This document shows, piece by piece, positions 54,126 through 63,979 of a stretch of DNA of 64,000 nucleotides. The notes beneath the pieces were generated by a model. It ran no database searches. It worked only from the letters and a program-made list of their open reading frames with translations, and was not told the DNA's origin. Each line of letters starts with the position of its first letter. Position 1 is the first letter of the stretch. Made by a program: the position numbers and the translations under genes. The stretch is taken from assembly GCA_944319915.1 (NCBI GenBank), contig CALUEY010000039.1:17794-81793 (forward strand). The letters run 5' to 3'. The stretch is from an uncultured Prevotella sp. (GTDB lineage: Bacteria > Bacteroidota > Bacteroidia > Bacteroidales > Bacteroidaceae).

Positions 54126-55958
54126 ATGACAGCAACACTCATCATACTTGCTCTTACGGTAATAATGTTCGTCATAGGCAAAGTGCGCTCAGACATTGTT
54201 GCCCTTTGTGCGCTTACAGCACTGATTGTGCTTGGGATACTAACGCCTGAAGAAGCCTTGGCAGGCTTTTCGTCCACCGTTGTCGTCATGATGGTTGGCT
54301 TGTTCGTAGTAGGCGGCGCCATCCTGCAAACCGGATTGGCCAAGGCCGTAAGCCAAAAGATAATGAAGCTGGCCGCCGGGAGCGACACACGGATGTTTCT
54401 ATTGGTTGTTGTCGTAACGTCGGCCATTGGCGCATTTGTAAGCAACACCGGCACCGTAGCCTTGATGATGCCCATAGTTGTCAGTATGTCCATGCAGAGC
54501 GGCACACAGCCAGCGCGCCTGCTCATGCCATTGGCTTTTGCAAGCAGTATGGGCGGAATGCTCACACTCATAGGAACCCCACCCAACCTCGTCATCCAGG
54601 ACTCGCTTGTTGATGCAGGATACGAGCCACTCGGGTTCTTTTCGTTTTTCCCTGTCGGCCTCATTTGCATTGGCATAGGCATTGTGGTGATGATGCCGCT
54701 CAGCAAGCTGTTCCTTTACAAGAAGAAGAACACGGACAGCGACAAGCCAGGGCGCGGGAAGACGCTCGACGACCTTGTCAGCGAATACAACCTTAACAAC
54801 GCATTGCGCCGGTACAGGATAAGCGCACAATCAGCCATAGCTGGCAAGACCGTGGCTGAGCTTGACATCCGCAACCGCTACGGATTGTCAATACTTGAGA
54901 TTCGCAATGAGAGTTCCGACCGCAGCGGCATAATACGCAACGTCACCCAAAGCCTCGCCAAGCCGGAAACAATCCTGGCCGAAGGCGACATCATCTACCT
55001 TACAGGCGACATGGAAAGTATGAGGATGTTTGCTGCCGAAAACGGACTGACAGAGCTTGACAATAACAGCATGGACTTTTATGACATCGGGATATCAGAA
55101 ATTGTGCTCATGCCCACTGCAAAAATCATCGGCATGCCGCTGCGGAAGTCTGGGTTCCGCGAACATTACAGCATCAATGTATTGGGGATAAAGCGCAACA
55201 ACGACTATATAATGCGCGATTTGCCACAAGAGAAGCTGCAGCCGGGCGACGTCCTTCTTGTACAGGGCAAATGGAGCAACATAGCGCAACTGGCCAACGA
55301 TGAAACCGACTGGGTGGTGCTTGGACAACCAGAAAAACAAGCCATGCAAGTGACATTGGACTACAAAGCCCCGGTGGCTGCGGTCATAATGCTCCTCATG
55401 GTAGCAGCCATGGTGTTTGATTTCATTCCCATAGCCCCAGTTACCGCCGTGATGGCCGCCGGGCTACTGATGGTGCTCTCAGGATGTTTCCGCAGCGTTG
55501 AGGCAGCATACAAGACCATCAATTGGGAAAGCATAGTGCTCATAGCGGCCATGATGCCTATGTCGGTAGCCCTCGAAAAGACCGGCACTTCGGCCATGCT
55601 CTCCCACTCGCTCGTAGCCACGCTTGAGGCATTTGGCCCCACGGCCCTTCTCGCTGGCGTATATTTTACAACTTCGCTGCTAACGATGTTCATCAGCAAT
55701 ACTGCCACGGCAGTGCTGATGGCTCCGATTGCCATGTCGGCCGCCACTGAGATGGGCGCAAGCCCCTACCCGTTCCTCTTTGCCGTGACCCTCGGTGCGA
55801 GCATGTGCTTTGCCTCTCCGTTCTCCACTCCGCCCAATGCACTTGTAATGCATGCCGGAGAATACAAGTTCGGTGATTATGTTAAAGTGGGCTTGCCACT
55901 GCAAATCATCATCGGCATCGCCATGGTATTCGCCCTGCCACTGCTGTTCCCATTCTGA
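54126..55958 (+). CDS. SLC13 (DASS)-type transporter with two RCK_C domains
   Basis: A 610-residue membrane transporter. Hydrophobic halves (about residues 1-200 and 415-610) flank a soluble middle region holding two TrkA C-terminal domains, near residues 230-300 and 315-400 (GRLxDLRGKY-like elements such as LDIRNRYGLSILEIR). Each half carries a sodium/substrate hairpin: SNTGTVALMMP with GTPPNLVI, and SNTATAVLMAP with STPPNALV. Members move sulfate, phosphate or dicarboxylates; the substrate cannot be chosen from sequence. It starts 22 bases after the DUF3298 gene. Confidence 0.9.
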   Translation: MTATLIILALTVIMFVIGKVRSDIVALCALTALIVLGILTPEEALAGFSSTVVVMMVGLFVVGGAILQTGLAKAVSQKIMKLAAGSDTRMFLLVVVVTSAIGAFVSNTGTVALMMPIVVSMSMQSGTQPARLLMPLAFASSMGGMLTLIGTPPNLVIQDSLVDAGYEPLGFFSFFPVGLICIGIGIVVMMPLSKLFLYKKKNTDSDKPGRGKTLDDLVSEYNLNNALRRYRISAQSAIAGKTVAELDIRNRYGLSILEIRNESSDRSGIIRNVTQSLAKPETILAEGDIIYLTGDMESMRMFAAENGLTELDNNSMDFYDIGISEIVLMPTAKIIGMPLRKSGFREHYSINVLGIKRNNDYIMRDLPQEKLQPGDVLLVQGKWSNIAQLANDETDWVVLGQPEKQAMQVTLDYKAPVAAVIMLLMVAAMVFDFIPIAPVTAVMAAGLLMVLSGCFRSVEAAYKTINWESIVLIAAMMPMSVALEKTGTSAMLSHSLVATLEAFGPTALLAGVYFTTSLLTMFISNTATAVLMAPIAMSAATEMGASPYPFLFAVTLGASMCFASPFSTPPNALVMHAGEYKFGDYVKVGLPLQIIIGIAMVFALPLLFPF

Positions 55959-56086
55959 CAGCCTCAAGCGGTGCATGGCAAAAGCATCCCACAAACAATG
56001 CCACACGCCATGGCATCGTGCTAATTGGCAGCACGCCACAGCGCACAACAACAAACAATCAAAATTCATAAGTCAACATCAAGAAC

Positions 56087-56872
56087 GTGATCCGCAGTAT
56101 TTTCTTAGACATTGACGGCACATTGGTAAGTTTCGCAACCCACTGCATACCACAGTCAGCCATCGATGCCCTAACCAAGGCCAAGGCCAATGGCGTAGGC
56201 ATATTCATATCCACGGGCCGCCCACTGCCAATAATCAATAACCTCGGCGCCATCAGCCATCTGATAGATGGCTACATCACAACAAACGGAGCCATGGGAA
56301 TTGTTAATGGCAAAGCCATTTTCCACACCCCCATCCCGCAAGACGACGTGGATGCTCTCATGGCAGACTGCAAGGCTAACGATTATGCCTGCATCGTTGC
56401 TGGCGAGCACAATGTGGTACTCATGAACCCAAAGGAGATTTTCCACGAAGTATTCGTCGAGCAGCTCAACGTGACAAATATCGACGCCACAATACCCGTC
56501 TCTGCCCTAAAAGGACAATGCATATTGCAATTCTCGCCTTTCATAAGCGCAGGACACGAGGTGGAGCTAATGTCACAAATGCCGCATTGCGTTTCCGGAC
56601 GTTGGCACCCTGCATTCACTGATATCACATCGAGGGAGGCCGACAAGGGAAACGGACTCGAAAGGATGGCCACCTTCCTTGGGCTGGACATGTCTGAGAC
56701 GATGGCCTTCGGCGATGGGGGCAACGACATACCCATCATCAAGCGTGCGGGCATAGGTGTGGCAATGGGCAATGCTGGGCAAGAAGCAAAGGAAGTGGCC
56801 GACTTCGTTACAACCTCTGTAGATGAAGACGGCATACGCAATGCATTGCTTCATTTTGGCATTATCAAGTAA
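56087..56872 (+). CDS. HAD-superfamily hydrolase, Cof type
   Basis: A 261-residue cytoplasmic phosphatase. The nucleophile motif is FLDIDGTLVSF near residue 7, motif II is FISTGRPLP, and the C-terminal metal motif is FGDGGNDIPIIKRAG near residue 210. The C2-type cap between them places it in the Cof/YbiV group, which dephosphorylates sugar phosphates and flavin-related substrates. The start codon is GTG; no closer ATG precedes the first motif. Confidence 0.9.
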   Translation: MIRSIFLDIDGTLVSFATHCIPQSAIDALTKAKANGVGIFISTGRPLPIINNLGAISHLIDGYITTNGAMGIVNGKAIFHTPIPQDDVDALMADCKANDYACIVAGEHNVVLMNPKEIFHEVFVEQLNVTNIDATIPVSALKGQCILQFSPFISAGHEVELMSQMPHCVSGRWHPAFTDITSREADKGNGLERMATFLGLDMSETMAFGDGGNDIPIIKRAGIGVAMGNAGQEAKEVADFVTTSVDEDGIRNALLHFGIIK

Positions 56873-56906
56873 TTGCAGGTGGCATGAATCGTGCCTGCCA
56901 TGCAAG

Positions 56907-56985
56907 ATGGGCTGTTTTGCGTTCTAAAACAGCCCATTTCACATCGTAAAACAGGCCGTTTTGCAGTGCAAAACGGCCTGTTTTA
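56907..56985. repeat. CAAAACGGCC-type repeat (locus 5) with two perfect hairpins
   Basis: The first hairpin has 12-base perfect arms (56907-56918 with 56926-56937; ATGGGCTGTTTT). The second is a 39-base palindrome with 19-base perfect arms (56947-56965 with 56967-56985; TAAAACAGGCCGTTTTGCA) around one G. It lies between convergent genes and could act as a terminator, ending in TTTTA. It is the best-preserved member of the intergenic repeat family. Confidence 0.7.
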
Positions 56986-57100
56986 ATAATCAATTGAAAG
57001 TCAAATGGTTACAGAGCCAGCCAAAGCAACTGGCTAACGATTGCCTCAATGTCATGGAAAATATGCACCCAACCTTCAAATCAAGTTCCCTACATGGCAA

Positions 57101-58723
57101 CTATTTGGCATGCTTAAGCATTTCGCGGGCATATTCAACAGGATAGCCAGGGCGTTCGGGAGACTCGCCAATTCCGCTGGGAGTGCGCGCAAACCTGCCG
57201 GAACGTTCTGGCTTCACAACCATGTCATTATATTTCACAATCAAATATACGGCCAGCTGCCGCCACCTTTTAATCATCTGCTGGGCTTTTGCGGTGGTAT
57301 ATTCCACAAGGGCTGCCTTTGCCTTGGCTGGCGACTCCTCATAAAGTTGCTTGGCTTTCAGCTCAATATCATCCTGCGCAGCAAAGTAAGAAGCGTCGAG
57401 TGAATCGCGCACCTGCTTCAAACTGGGAAACATCTGCGCATAACGAGGATAGACCATGTTGCTCACCCAATTCTGAACCCAAAACGCGTTGTCCTTCGAA
57501 AAGGTAACGGCATCGGCCCCTGGGGTGCTATAGCACTCTGGGGCTTTGTCAACGCAGCAATAAACAGGCGTGAACGGTGCCATGTTGGCATCGTCATTGG
57601 CAAACCACAGCACGCCACCTATCTCGCGCGGCAGCCATGAACGCATCTGACTTACGAACACAAAGCCCGATTGCTGTGTGGATATTGGGCGCTCGTTGAA
57701 GCACTTCCTGCCGTCAACCTCATACTCCAGCGGAGTCAAACGGTAAGGCATCTGCCATATTCCGCCGCCAATGTCGCCCTCCTTGTCGAGCGCAAAGGGA
57801 GTGCCTTCATAGTGGTCGCGCATGGCCGCTTCCATGTCGGCAACGGTCAGTTTCTTGTTTGGCACAATCCACAAAGGCATCGGCTCGGCATCGGCAGCCG
57901 TACCCTCGGCGTATGGCACGTATTTGTCCATCCCGCTGGCAAATCGGTTGAAGAAGCTCCAAACACGAGCCTCACACCATCTTCTGCCACCAAAGTCAGG
58001 GGCGGCGTATGTCATGCAGAAGTCAAAATCTGCGTCCTTGCCGCTGAACCACCCTTTCTCCCTCGCAAATTTTATCACGTTTTTAGAGAACATCACGTTC
58101 TTCTTGTCTTTTTGGTCAAAGGTCCTAATTCGGCTTTGGTTAGCGTGAGCGCAGATGGCATCGTCTGGTATGCGCACCGCCACCCACACAACGCTCTTGC
58201 TGCCTGGGCCACACCCCATCATCTCCATTATCCAAGCCTCTTCGGGGTCGCAGATTGTGAATGTCTCCCCCTCACTGCAATAGCCATACTCTTCTGCCAA
58301 GTCTGTCATTACCTCGATGGCTTCGCGAGCAGTGCGCGAACGTTGCAGCCCAATGTACATGAGCGACCCATAGTCTATCACCCCCGTAGAGTCTACCATT
58401 TCATGCCTCCCGCCAAAAGTTGTCTCGGCAATAGTAACTTGAAACTCATTTAAGTTGCCTATCACATTATAGGTTTCCGAAGCCTCGGGTATCTGGCCAA
58501 GATAATCGTTAGTGTCCCAACTGAATATCTTGCGCATTTCACCTTTGGTGTGCTTTCCTGCAGGATAGTGGCACAAGTTTTGGAACATTCCGTAGTCATC
58601 GGCACTGTATGAGCACATCACAGAGCCGTCAGCACTGGCTTTTTTACCTACAATGAGGTTTGTGCAAGGCATTGCACACATGGCAACTGCCAGCATCCCG
58701 AACATTAATGATAGTCGTTTCAT
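57101..58723 (-). CDS. C69 family dipeptidase
   Basis: A 540-residue exported Ntn-hydrolase. The signal-like N-terminus ends at Cys20 in MPCTNLIVGKKASADGS; the cysteine would be the N-terminal nucleophile after cleavage. C69/PepD motifs follow: FNVIG-like YNVIGNLNEFQVTIAETTFGGR, SLMYIGLQRSRTAREAI and AWIMEMMGCGP. The dipeptidase removes dipeptides from short peptides, probably in the periplasm. The C-terminus near residues 440-500 is a helical extension. It is last in a run with the M23 peptidase, nadC and an outer-membrane protein. Confidence 0.92.
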   Translation of the reverse strand: MKRLSLMFGMLAVAMCAMPCTNLIVGKKASADGSVMCSYSADDYGMFQNLCHYPAGKHTKGEMRKIFSWDTNDYLGQIPEASETYNVIGNLNEFQVTIAETTFGGRHEMVDSTGVIDYGSLMYIGLQRSRTAREAIEVMTDLAEEYGYCSEGETFTICDPEEAWIMEMMGCGPGSKSVVWVAVRIPDDAICAHANQSRIRTFDQKDKKNVMFSKNVIKFAREKGWFSGKDADFDFCMTYAAPDFGGRRWCEARVWSFFNRFASGMDKYVPYAEGTAADAEPMPLWIVPNKKLTVADMEAAMRDHYEGTPFALDKEGDIGGGIWQMPYRLTPLEYEVDGRKCFNERPISTQQSGFVFVSQMRSWLPREIGGVLWFANDDANMAPFTPVYCCVDKAPECYSTPGADAVTFSKDNAFWVQNWVSNMVYPRYAQMFPSLKQVRDSLDASYFAAQDDIELKAKQLYEESPAKAKAALVEYTTAKAQQMIKRWRQLAVYLIVKYNDMVVKPERSGRFARTPSGIGESPERPGYPVEYAREMLKHAK

Positions 58724-58784
58724 GTATTGTGTATGTTTTTGTTTGTAATAATTCGTTTACGTATTCGATTATGACAACCGATTG

Positions 58785-60431
58785 TCAATATTCAATTTGC
58801 AAGCACTGAACAGACTTGTTTTTCCTTTTGTCGATGGCCACAAGCGTTAGCATGCGCTGCTTCCCAAGTCGCCTGACCGGTGTCTCGGGTAGCTTACATT
58901 CGTATATGTCAGTTTTGTCAATCCGCTCAAAAAGCACAAATTCACCATCCAAGAAGCCCTTGAACGTCATCAAGCCACTTTCCCCATCGGTCACCAGCAC
59001 CCTCACTCTTTGTCTCGACACCCAAGAATTTCGCCCAAAAGGAACGATGCGCGGGGCAAGGCTGTCGTAAGCCAGGCAATAGGCAATGCCAAGCTCACGT
59101 ATATTGGCAACAACCCAGCCGTCTCTATACCGGCCTCCGCAATACTTTCCGTCATTGCTCTTGACATAGAGCTTACCCGTATCGGCAACGTTGGAGCGCA
59201 CGGCAATGCCTAACTCTGCCCACGATGCAAGCGGGCAAGGCCGGTCATAAAAAGAATAAAGCGGCGAAAAAGCGTCATTCCCAACCATTTTCCTTGGGGA
59301 AAGGGTTATGTCATCATCAAGCATTCCCTTAGGAATAACGACATAAACACCTGGATACGAATACGTTGACAATCTGTCGCCATGCATTGTTTCTCTTTGT
59401 TTACCCTGTTTAACGCCCTGGATATCCTCCTTGTTTCCACACACTACAAACTCATAAACAGAGGTATTGCCGAAATAATCTGCAAGTGAATATTCAATAT
59501 GATAGTTTCTTTCTTCGTTAAAATCAACAATGCCGCCATTCCCGTCTGCTGTGATAAATGGCAAGGTGTTTCCCGGAGTGCGAAACGATTTTAGATACCA
59601 CGTGCCATATCGGAAGTAATGCTGATAATCACCCCAATAGTTTATGCGGCGATTGACTGTAGGCGGAATGCCGTCCACGCAGCTTCTGAAAACCTCATTC
59701 CCGTCCACTCGCAACACGGTTTCCCTCACTCCATACTTGTTGTACGTGACTTCCATGTAGTCATTTGCCCAAATGCCAAAGCCCACCTTGCCCCATGCAC
59801 GGAACTTGCGGTTGAGTTTATGCCCTGTAAAAGCGTATGAGCGCTTTCCAGAGCCACCCTCGAACACACCTTTGCCTGGCACAGGGTATGCCATGAAAGC
59901 GTGCGCCATGGGAGCCTGCCCGTCATTGATGCATGAGCCGAGCACGTCAAGCGGGTCTTTCAAGTGACCAGATTGCGTTTCATGCAGTTCCAAATGAAGG
60001 TGTGGGGCCTGGCTTGCGCCAGTATTGCCGCTTATCGCGATGAACTGCCCCCGGGCAACCGGGCAATCCAAAGGCCCGAGCCTGACATCGGCCACATAGG
60101 ACTCATGTGCATACTGCCAACGCCGCAACAACCTTGTGATGCTTGGGGAGAAAGACTTCAGATGGCAATACACACTTGTATTGCCATCCGGATGCGTTAT
60201 GTAAAGAGCGTTGCCAAAGCCAGACAAGCCCACAGTAACCCTGCTGACATATCCGTCCGAAATTGCAAGCAAGCGTTTGCCTTCTACCCCACCGGTCTTT
60301 ATGTCTATGCCACAATGAAAGTGGTTAGGGCGCGGTTCGCCAAAGTTTCCGGCCAAGGCGATATCATAATCCACAGGCGAAGAGTACGCAAGCCGGATTG
60401 CAAGCAGCAGGCCTGCAATGGCATTCAACAT
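58785..60431 (-). CDS. M23 family metallopeptidase
   Basis: A 548-residue exported protein with an N-terminal lysostaphin-type peptidase domain. Zinc ligands are in PNHFHCGIDIKT (His and Asp near residues 40-45) and HLHLELHE (near residue 150). Residues 160-548 have no recognised domain and look beta-rich. A hydrophobic N-terminus (LNAIAGLLLAIRLAYSS) serves as signal. The start was chosen to overlap the nadC stop by 7 bases; the longer frame lies in nadC. It probably cuts peptidoglycan cross-links. Confidence 0.88.
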   Translation of the reverse strand: MLNAIAGLLLAIRLAYSSPVDYDIALAGNFGEPRPNHFHCGIDIKTGGVEGKRLLAISDGYVSRVTVGLSGFGNALYITHPDGNTSVYCHLKSFSPSITRLLRRWQYAHESYVADVRLGPLDCPVARGQFIAISGNTGASQAPHLHLELHETQSGHLKDPLDVLGSCINDGQAPMAHAFMAYPVPGKGVFEGGSGKRSYAFTGHKLNRKFRAWGKVGFGIWANDYMEVTYNKYGVRETVLRVDGNEVFRSCVDGIPPTVNRRINYWGDYQHYFRYGTWYLKSFRTPGNTLPFITADGNGGIVDFNEERNYHIEYSLADYFGNTSVYEFVVCGNKEDIQGVKQGKQRETMHGDRLSTYSYPGVYVVIPKGMLDDDITLSPRKMVGNDAFSPLYSFYDRPCPLASWAELGIAVRSNVADTGKLYVKSNDGKYCGGRYRDGWVVANIRELGIAYCLAYDSLAPRIVPFGRNSWVSRQRVRVLVTDGESGLMTFKGFLDGEFVLFERIDKTDIYECKLPETPVRRLGKQRMLTLVAIDKRKNKSVQCLQIEY

Positions 60432-61273
60432 GCCTTGAAGCTCATGTCGAGCCCTTTGACCGAATGAGTGAGGGCGCCTACCGATACAAAATCTACGCCA
60501 CACTCGGCATATTGACGTATCGTGTCGAAGGTTATTCCCCCGCTCGACTCCGTCTCAAACTTTCCGCCAATCATTTCGACGGCCTTTCGCGTGTCGTCAA
60601 CAGTAAAGTTGTCAAACATAACCCTGTCCACACCGCCGTGAGCCAAGACCCTGCCAAGCTCATCGAAATTCCTGACTTCAATCTCTATTTTCAAGTCAAG
60701 CCCCTTTTCCTTCAAGTATTTGTGGCATCGGTCTATGGCGTTTTCTATCCCTCCACAGAAATCGATGTGGTTGTCCTTAAGCAGAATCATGTCGAAAAGG
60801 CCGATGCGGTGGTTGCATCCGCCACCTATCTTTACGGCCTGCTTTTCAAGGATCCTCATTCCGGGGGTTGTCTTCCGCGTATCAAGAACCCGCGTGTTGG
60901 TGCCTTTAAGGCGCTCCACATACCGATTGGTCATTGTGGCTATGCCACTCATGCGCTGCATTATATTGAGCATGAGGCGCTCTGTCTGCAACAAGGAACG
61001 CACCTTTCCGGTTACGACCATAGCCACGTCGCCCTTATTTACGCGCACTCCGTCTGCAATAAGGACATTCACCTGCAATTCCGGGTCAAAGCGTCTGAAC
61101 ACCTCCTTGGCCACTTCAACGCCGGCAAGAATTCCGTCCTCCTTGATAAGCAGATGCGACTTGCCCATGGCATCCTCAGGTATGCAACATAATGTAGTAT
61201 GGTCTCCATCGCCGATGTCCTCTGCAAAAGCGAGGTCGATCAGCCTGTCTTCCAATTCGTTTACACTTAACAT
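60425..61273 (-). CDS. nadC: Nicotinate-nucleotide pyrophosphorylase (carboxylating)
   Basis: A 282-residue enzyme that converts quinolinate and PRPP to nicotinate mononucleotide in NAD synthesis. Motifs are EDIGDGDHTTLCCIP, GKVRSLLQTERLMLNIMQRMSGIAT, DTRKTTPGMRILEKQAVKIGGG, HRIGLFDMILLKDNH and EIEVRNFDEL. Length matches the family. The start MLSVNEL was chosen by similarity. nadA and nadB are not beside it. It overlaps the M23 gene by 7 bases. Confidence 0.96.
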   Translation of the reverse strand: MLSVNELEDRLIDLAFAEDIGDGDHTTLCCIPEDAMGKSHLLIKEDGILAGVEVAKEVFRRFDPELQVNVLIADGVRVNKGDVAMVVTGKVRSLLQTERLMLNIMQRMSGIATMTNRYVERLKGTNTRVLDTRKTTPGMRILEKQAVKIGGGCNHRIGLFDMILLKDNHIDFCGGIENAIDRCHKYLKEKGLDLKIEIEVRNFDELGRVLAHGGVDRVMFDNFTVDDTRKAVEMIGGKFETESSGGITFDTIRQYAECGVDFVSVGALTHSVKGLDMSFKAC

Positions 61274-61352
61274 ATATTGTTTCTTTATCAAATTACCATC
61301 TCCTGCGGCAGCCGTCGGTCCTCCCAAGCATAACGAGGCGAGCCCTCAAGCC

Positions 61353-61835
61353 TCACAGATATACGCCAAAACCTATGCGCAGCCCTATCGTGCTGTAGTC
61401 GCTGTGGTTCTTGAACGATTGGTTGTAATAAATCTCCGGCTCTATCGTGACTGTACGGCTGAGGAAGAACGCATAGCCAAGCTGCACACCCGGCAGAAAA
61501 TCGTCATAGGAATTGCCTGCATGCTGGTAGCTCATTGACGCGCCGATATAAAGGCCGTTTTGCACGATGTAATACCTCGCACCCACAGCTGCTGAAAACG
61601 TTGACGGAATCTCGTGCTTCTTTGAATAGCCGATTTGCGCCGTAACCATCCAGTTATCCTCAAACATATATCCCCCTTTAGCCTCGATGCCGAAACTGCC
61701 TTCTTCCATGCCATTGTAGCTAAGGTTGAGGCTTGACAACGAGGCTCCAAGATATTTCTTCCCATTTTCAAACTGCGCGTTTCCTGCCAGCGACACCATC
61801 ATCGCCATTACAGCAAGGATTAGTTTTTTTCTCAT
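61353..61835 (-). CDS. Small outer-membrane beta-barrel protein
   Basis: A 160-residue protein with a clear signal peptide (KLILAVMAMMVSLAGNAQ). The rest alternates as short beta strands such as WMVTAQIGYSK, AVGARYYIVQ, LYIGASMSYQ and TIGLRIGFGVYL, fitting an 8-strand barrel. No enzymatic motif is seen. The start MRKKLIL was chosen from the signal peptide; the 41-codon extension is spurious. It lies 79 bases upstream of nadC on the same strand. Confidence 0.82.
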   Translation of the reverse strand: MRKKLILAVMAMMVSLAGNAQFENGKKYLGASLSSLNLSYNGMEEGSFGIEAKGGYMFEDNWMVTAQIGYSKKHEIPSTFSAAVGARYYIVQNGLYIGASMSYQHAGNSYDDFLPGVQLGYAFFLSRTVTIEPEIYYNQSFKNHSDYSTIGLRIGFGVYL

Positions 61836-61991
61836 AGGTATTCTGCTTTTGTTGTTTTCAATGATCAGCATATCATCTGTGAGCCGCCAGGCATAATGTG
61901 ACACTTGCATGCGGCTTGTTGCATCGCCAATGCTGCCAGCCCGGCAACCGCCAAACATCCTGCCCTTGCCTTACACACATTAATGACTGTG

Positions 61992-61999
61992 CAAAAATA
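61992..61999 (-). promoter_or_regulatory. Possible -7 box for the outer-membrane protein gene
   Basis: TATTTTTG on the minus strand fits TAnnTTTG. A TCTG at 62018-62021 is one base off the -33 consensus at good spacing. The start codon is about 155 bases away. Confidence 0.4.
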
Positions 62000-62008
62000 A
62001 CCATTTAA

Positions 62009-62039
62009 TTTGAGAATCAGAAAAATAATCATAACTTTG
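62009..62039 (+). promoter_or_regulatory. Promoter of the GH10-like protein gene
   Basis: TTTG (62009-62012), a 19-base spacer and TAACTTTG (62032-62039) form a full Bacteroidetes promoter, 19 bases before the start codon. Confidence 0.78.
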
Positions 62040-62058
62040 CAACTAAATAAACGAAAAT

Positions 62059-63765
62059 ATGCGACTTTTCCAACTGTCAAGACCCATACTGGCTCTAATG
62101 CTGCTTATCTACACCGCTGGCTCTGAATCATTCTCCCAAACGCCGTACAGATACCCCAAGCACGAGGCAAGGGCTGTTTGGCTTACTACCATAGGAGGCC
62201 TTGACTGGCCACACACCTACTCCCAGACAGAGGCCACAGCCAAGAAGCAGAAGCGCGAACTGTGCTCAATACTTGACAGACTTCAAGCTGCAAACGTGAA
62301 CATAGTGATGCTACAAACACGCATCCGAGGCACCGTGATATATCCATCGGCCATCGAGCCGTGGGATGCCTGCCTGTCGGGGAAGCCTGGAGCCTCGCCT
62401 GGATATGACGCCCTACAGTTCGCCATAGACGAATGCCACAAGAGAGGCATGGAACTGCACGCATGGCTGGTGACCATCCCGGTTGGCAAATGGGGCGGCA
62501 TGGGGTGCAGGCGCCTAAAAGCGCGGCACCCACGCATGGTGCGCAAGATAGGCAACGAGGGATTCCTTGACCCCGGCAACGCCCAAACCGGCGACTACCT
62601 TGCCGAAATTTGCAAAGAAATCACAGCCAACTACGACGTTGACGGCATACACCTGGACTACATACGCTACCCGGAAACGTGGGAAAACCGCCCAAAGGCA
62701 GACAATGGACGAGCTAACATAACAAGCATTGTAAGGAAAATCCATGCAGCCGTAAAGACACTGAAGCCTTGGGTAAAGGTAAGTTGCTCGCCCATAGGCA
62801 AGCATGGCGACCTTGCCCGCTATGGCAGCAACGGCTGGAACGCATACCACAAGGGAAGCCAAGACGCCCAGGGGTGGCTTAGCGAAGGCATCATGGATGC
62901 GCTCTTCCCCATGATGTATTTCCGCGGCAACCAATTCTATCCGTTTGCGTTTGACTGGAAAGAGAATGCCAATGAGCGTATAATGTCAATAGGATTAGGC
63001 ATTTACTTCCTTTCTGATAAAGAGAAAGATTGGCCGATTGAAGCGGTGACGAGGGAGATGAACGTGCTCCGGCGCCACGGCATGGGACACGCATATTTCC
63101 GCAGCAAGTTTTTCACCGACAACGTAAAAGGGATATATGATTTTGCAAAAGACTTCATCGACCGGCACCCAGCCCTCGTGCCGCCCATGACATGGCAGTC
63201 GGCTGCCGTGCCACAAGAGCCAAAAGAACTATGCGTATCGCGCATGGCAGCTGCCGACCAACTGGCCTGGTGCGGCGCAGTCGACCGCTCTAACGGCCCT
63301 TACCTTACATATAATATATATGCTTCGGAATCTTACCCGGTTGACACAAGCAACCCGCAAAACATAATAGCCACGCGCCTGCGCGACACTTCTATAATCG
63401 TTGCACTCGCCAACAATGGTAAATACATGAACTATGCCGTGACGGCGACAGACCGCTACGGCAACGAGAGCAAAGCAATCAGCACTCCACCGCAGCCCGG
63501 CGACATTGCATCGGGCGAATATCTGCACAATGACGGCCAACGGCTAATGTTGCCTGCCAAAGGGCAGGTGCTCGATGCCGACTACATAGCGATAGAAACA
63601 CTGCAAGGCGGACTGATTGGCACGCGCCCGTACAAAGGAAGCCACGTTGACATATCAACACTCCGCGATGGTTTTTATGTGCTGAAGTCGCTCAATGGCA
63701 AAGGCATTACCCATCGGCTGGGCTTGTTTGCGATTAGGCGCAAGGCTGAAAACCAAAGGCCGTGA
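62059..63765 (+). CDS. Secreted GH10-like (DUF187) glycosidase family protein
   Basis: A 568-residue exported protein with a signal peptide (PILALMLLIYTAGSESFSQ). The DUF187/GHL10 barrel is recognised by EARAVWLTTIGGLDWP, GYDALQFAIDECHKRGMELHAWL, FLDPGNAQTGDYLAEICKEI, YDVDGIHLDYIRYP (near residue 205) and KVSCSPIGK. Residues 390-568 carry a fibronectin-type region (YLTYNIYASES ... NYAVTATDRYGNES) and a secretion-like tail. Members are thought to hydrolyse glycosidic bonds in cell-wall or peptidoglycan-related glycans; the substrate is unproven. The gene is single. Confidence 0.9.
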   Translation: MRLFQLSRPILALMLLIYTAGSESFSQTPYRYPKHEARAVWLTTIGGLDWPHTYSQTEATAKKQKRELCSILDRLQAANVNIVMLQTRIRGTVIYPSAIEPWDACLSGKPGASPGYDALQFAIDECHKRGMELHAWLVTIPVGKWGGMGCRRLKARHPRMVRKIGNEGFLDPGNAQTGDYLAEICKEITANYDVDGIHLDYIRYPETWENRPKADNGRANITSIVRKIHAAVKTLKPWVKVSCSPIGKHGDLARYGSNGWNAYHKGSQDAQGWLSEGIMDALFPMMYFRGNQFYPFAFDWKENANERIMSIGLGIYFLSDKEKDWPIEAVTREMNVLRRHGMGHAYFRSKFFTDNVKGIYDFAKDFIDRHPALVPPMTWQSAAVPQEPKELCVSRMAAADQLAWCGAVDRSNGPYLTYNIYASESYPVDTSNPQNIIATRLRDTSIIVALANNGKYMNYAVTATDRYGNESKAISTPPQPGDIASGEYLHNDGQRLMLPAKGQVLDADYIAIETLQGGLIGTRPYKGSHVDISTLRDGFYVLKSLNGKGITHRLGLFAIRRKAENQRP

Positions 63766-63979
63766 GCCACAAGCTGACATCGGAAAGGCCACTTATGCAC
63801 AGTTCCTTCCCCAATGCCACCACCGCCGCCACAATCCAAAGGACGGGCAAATGCGTAAAAATTTTTTAGCATGCGCGCCATTCCACATAACTTTCTGAGA
63901 AACAAGTTGTTGCAAAAGCATACGGCTCTAGTTTAATAAGACGTTGTAAAGTGGCATGTTAATTGCATATATCTTTTTA

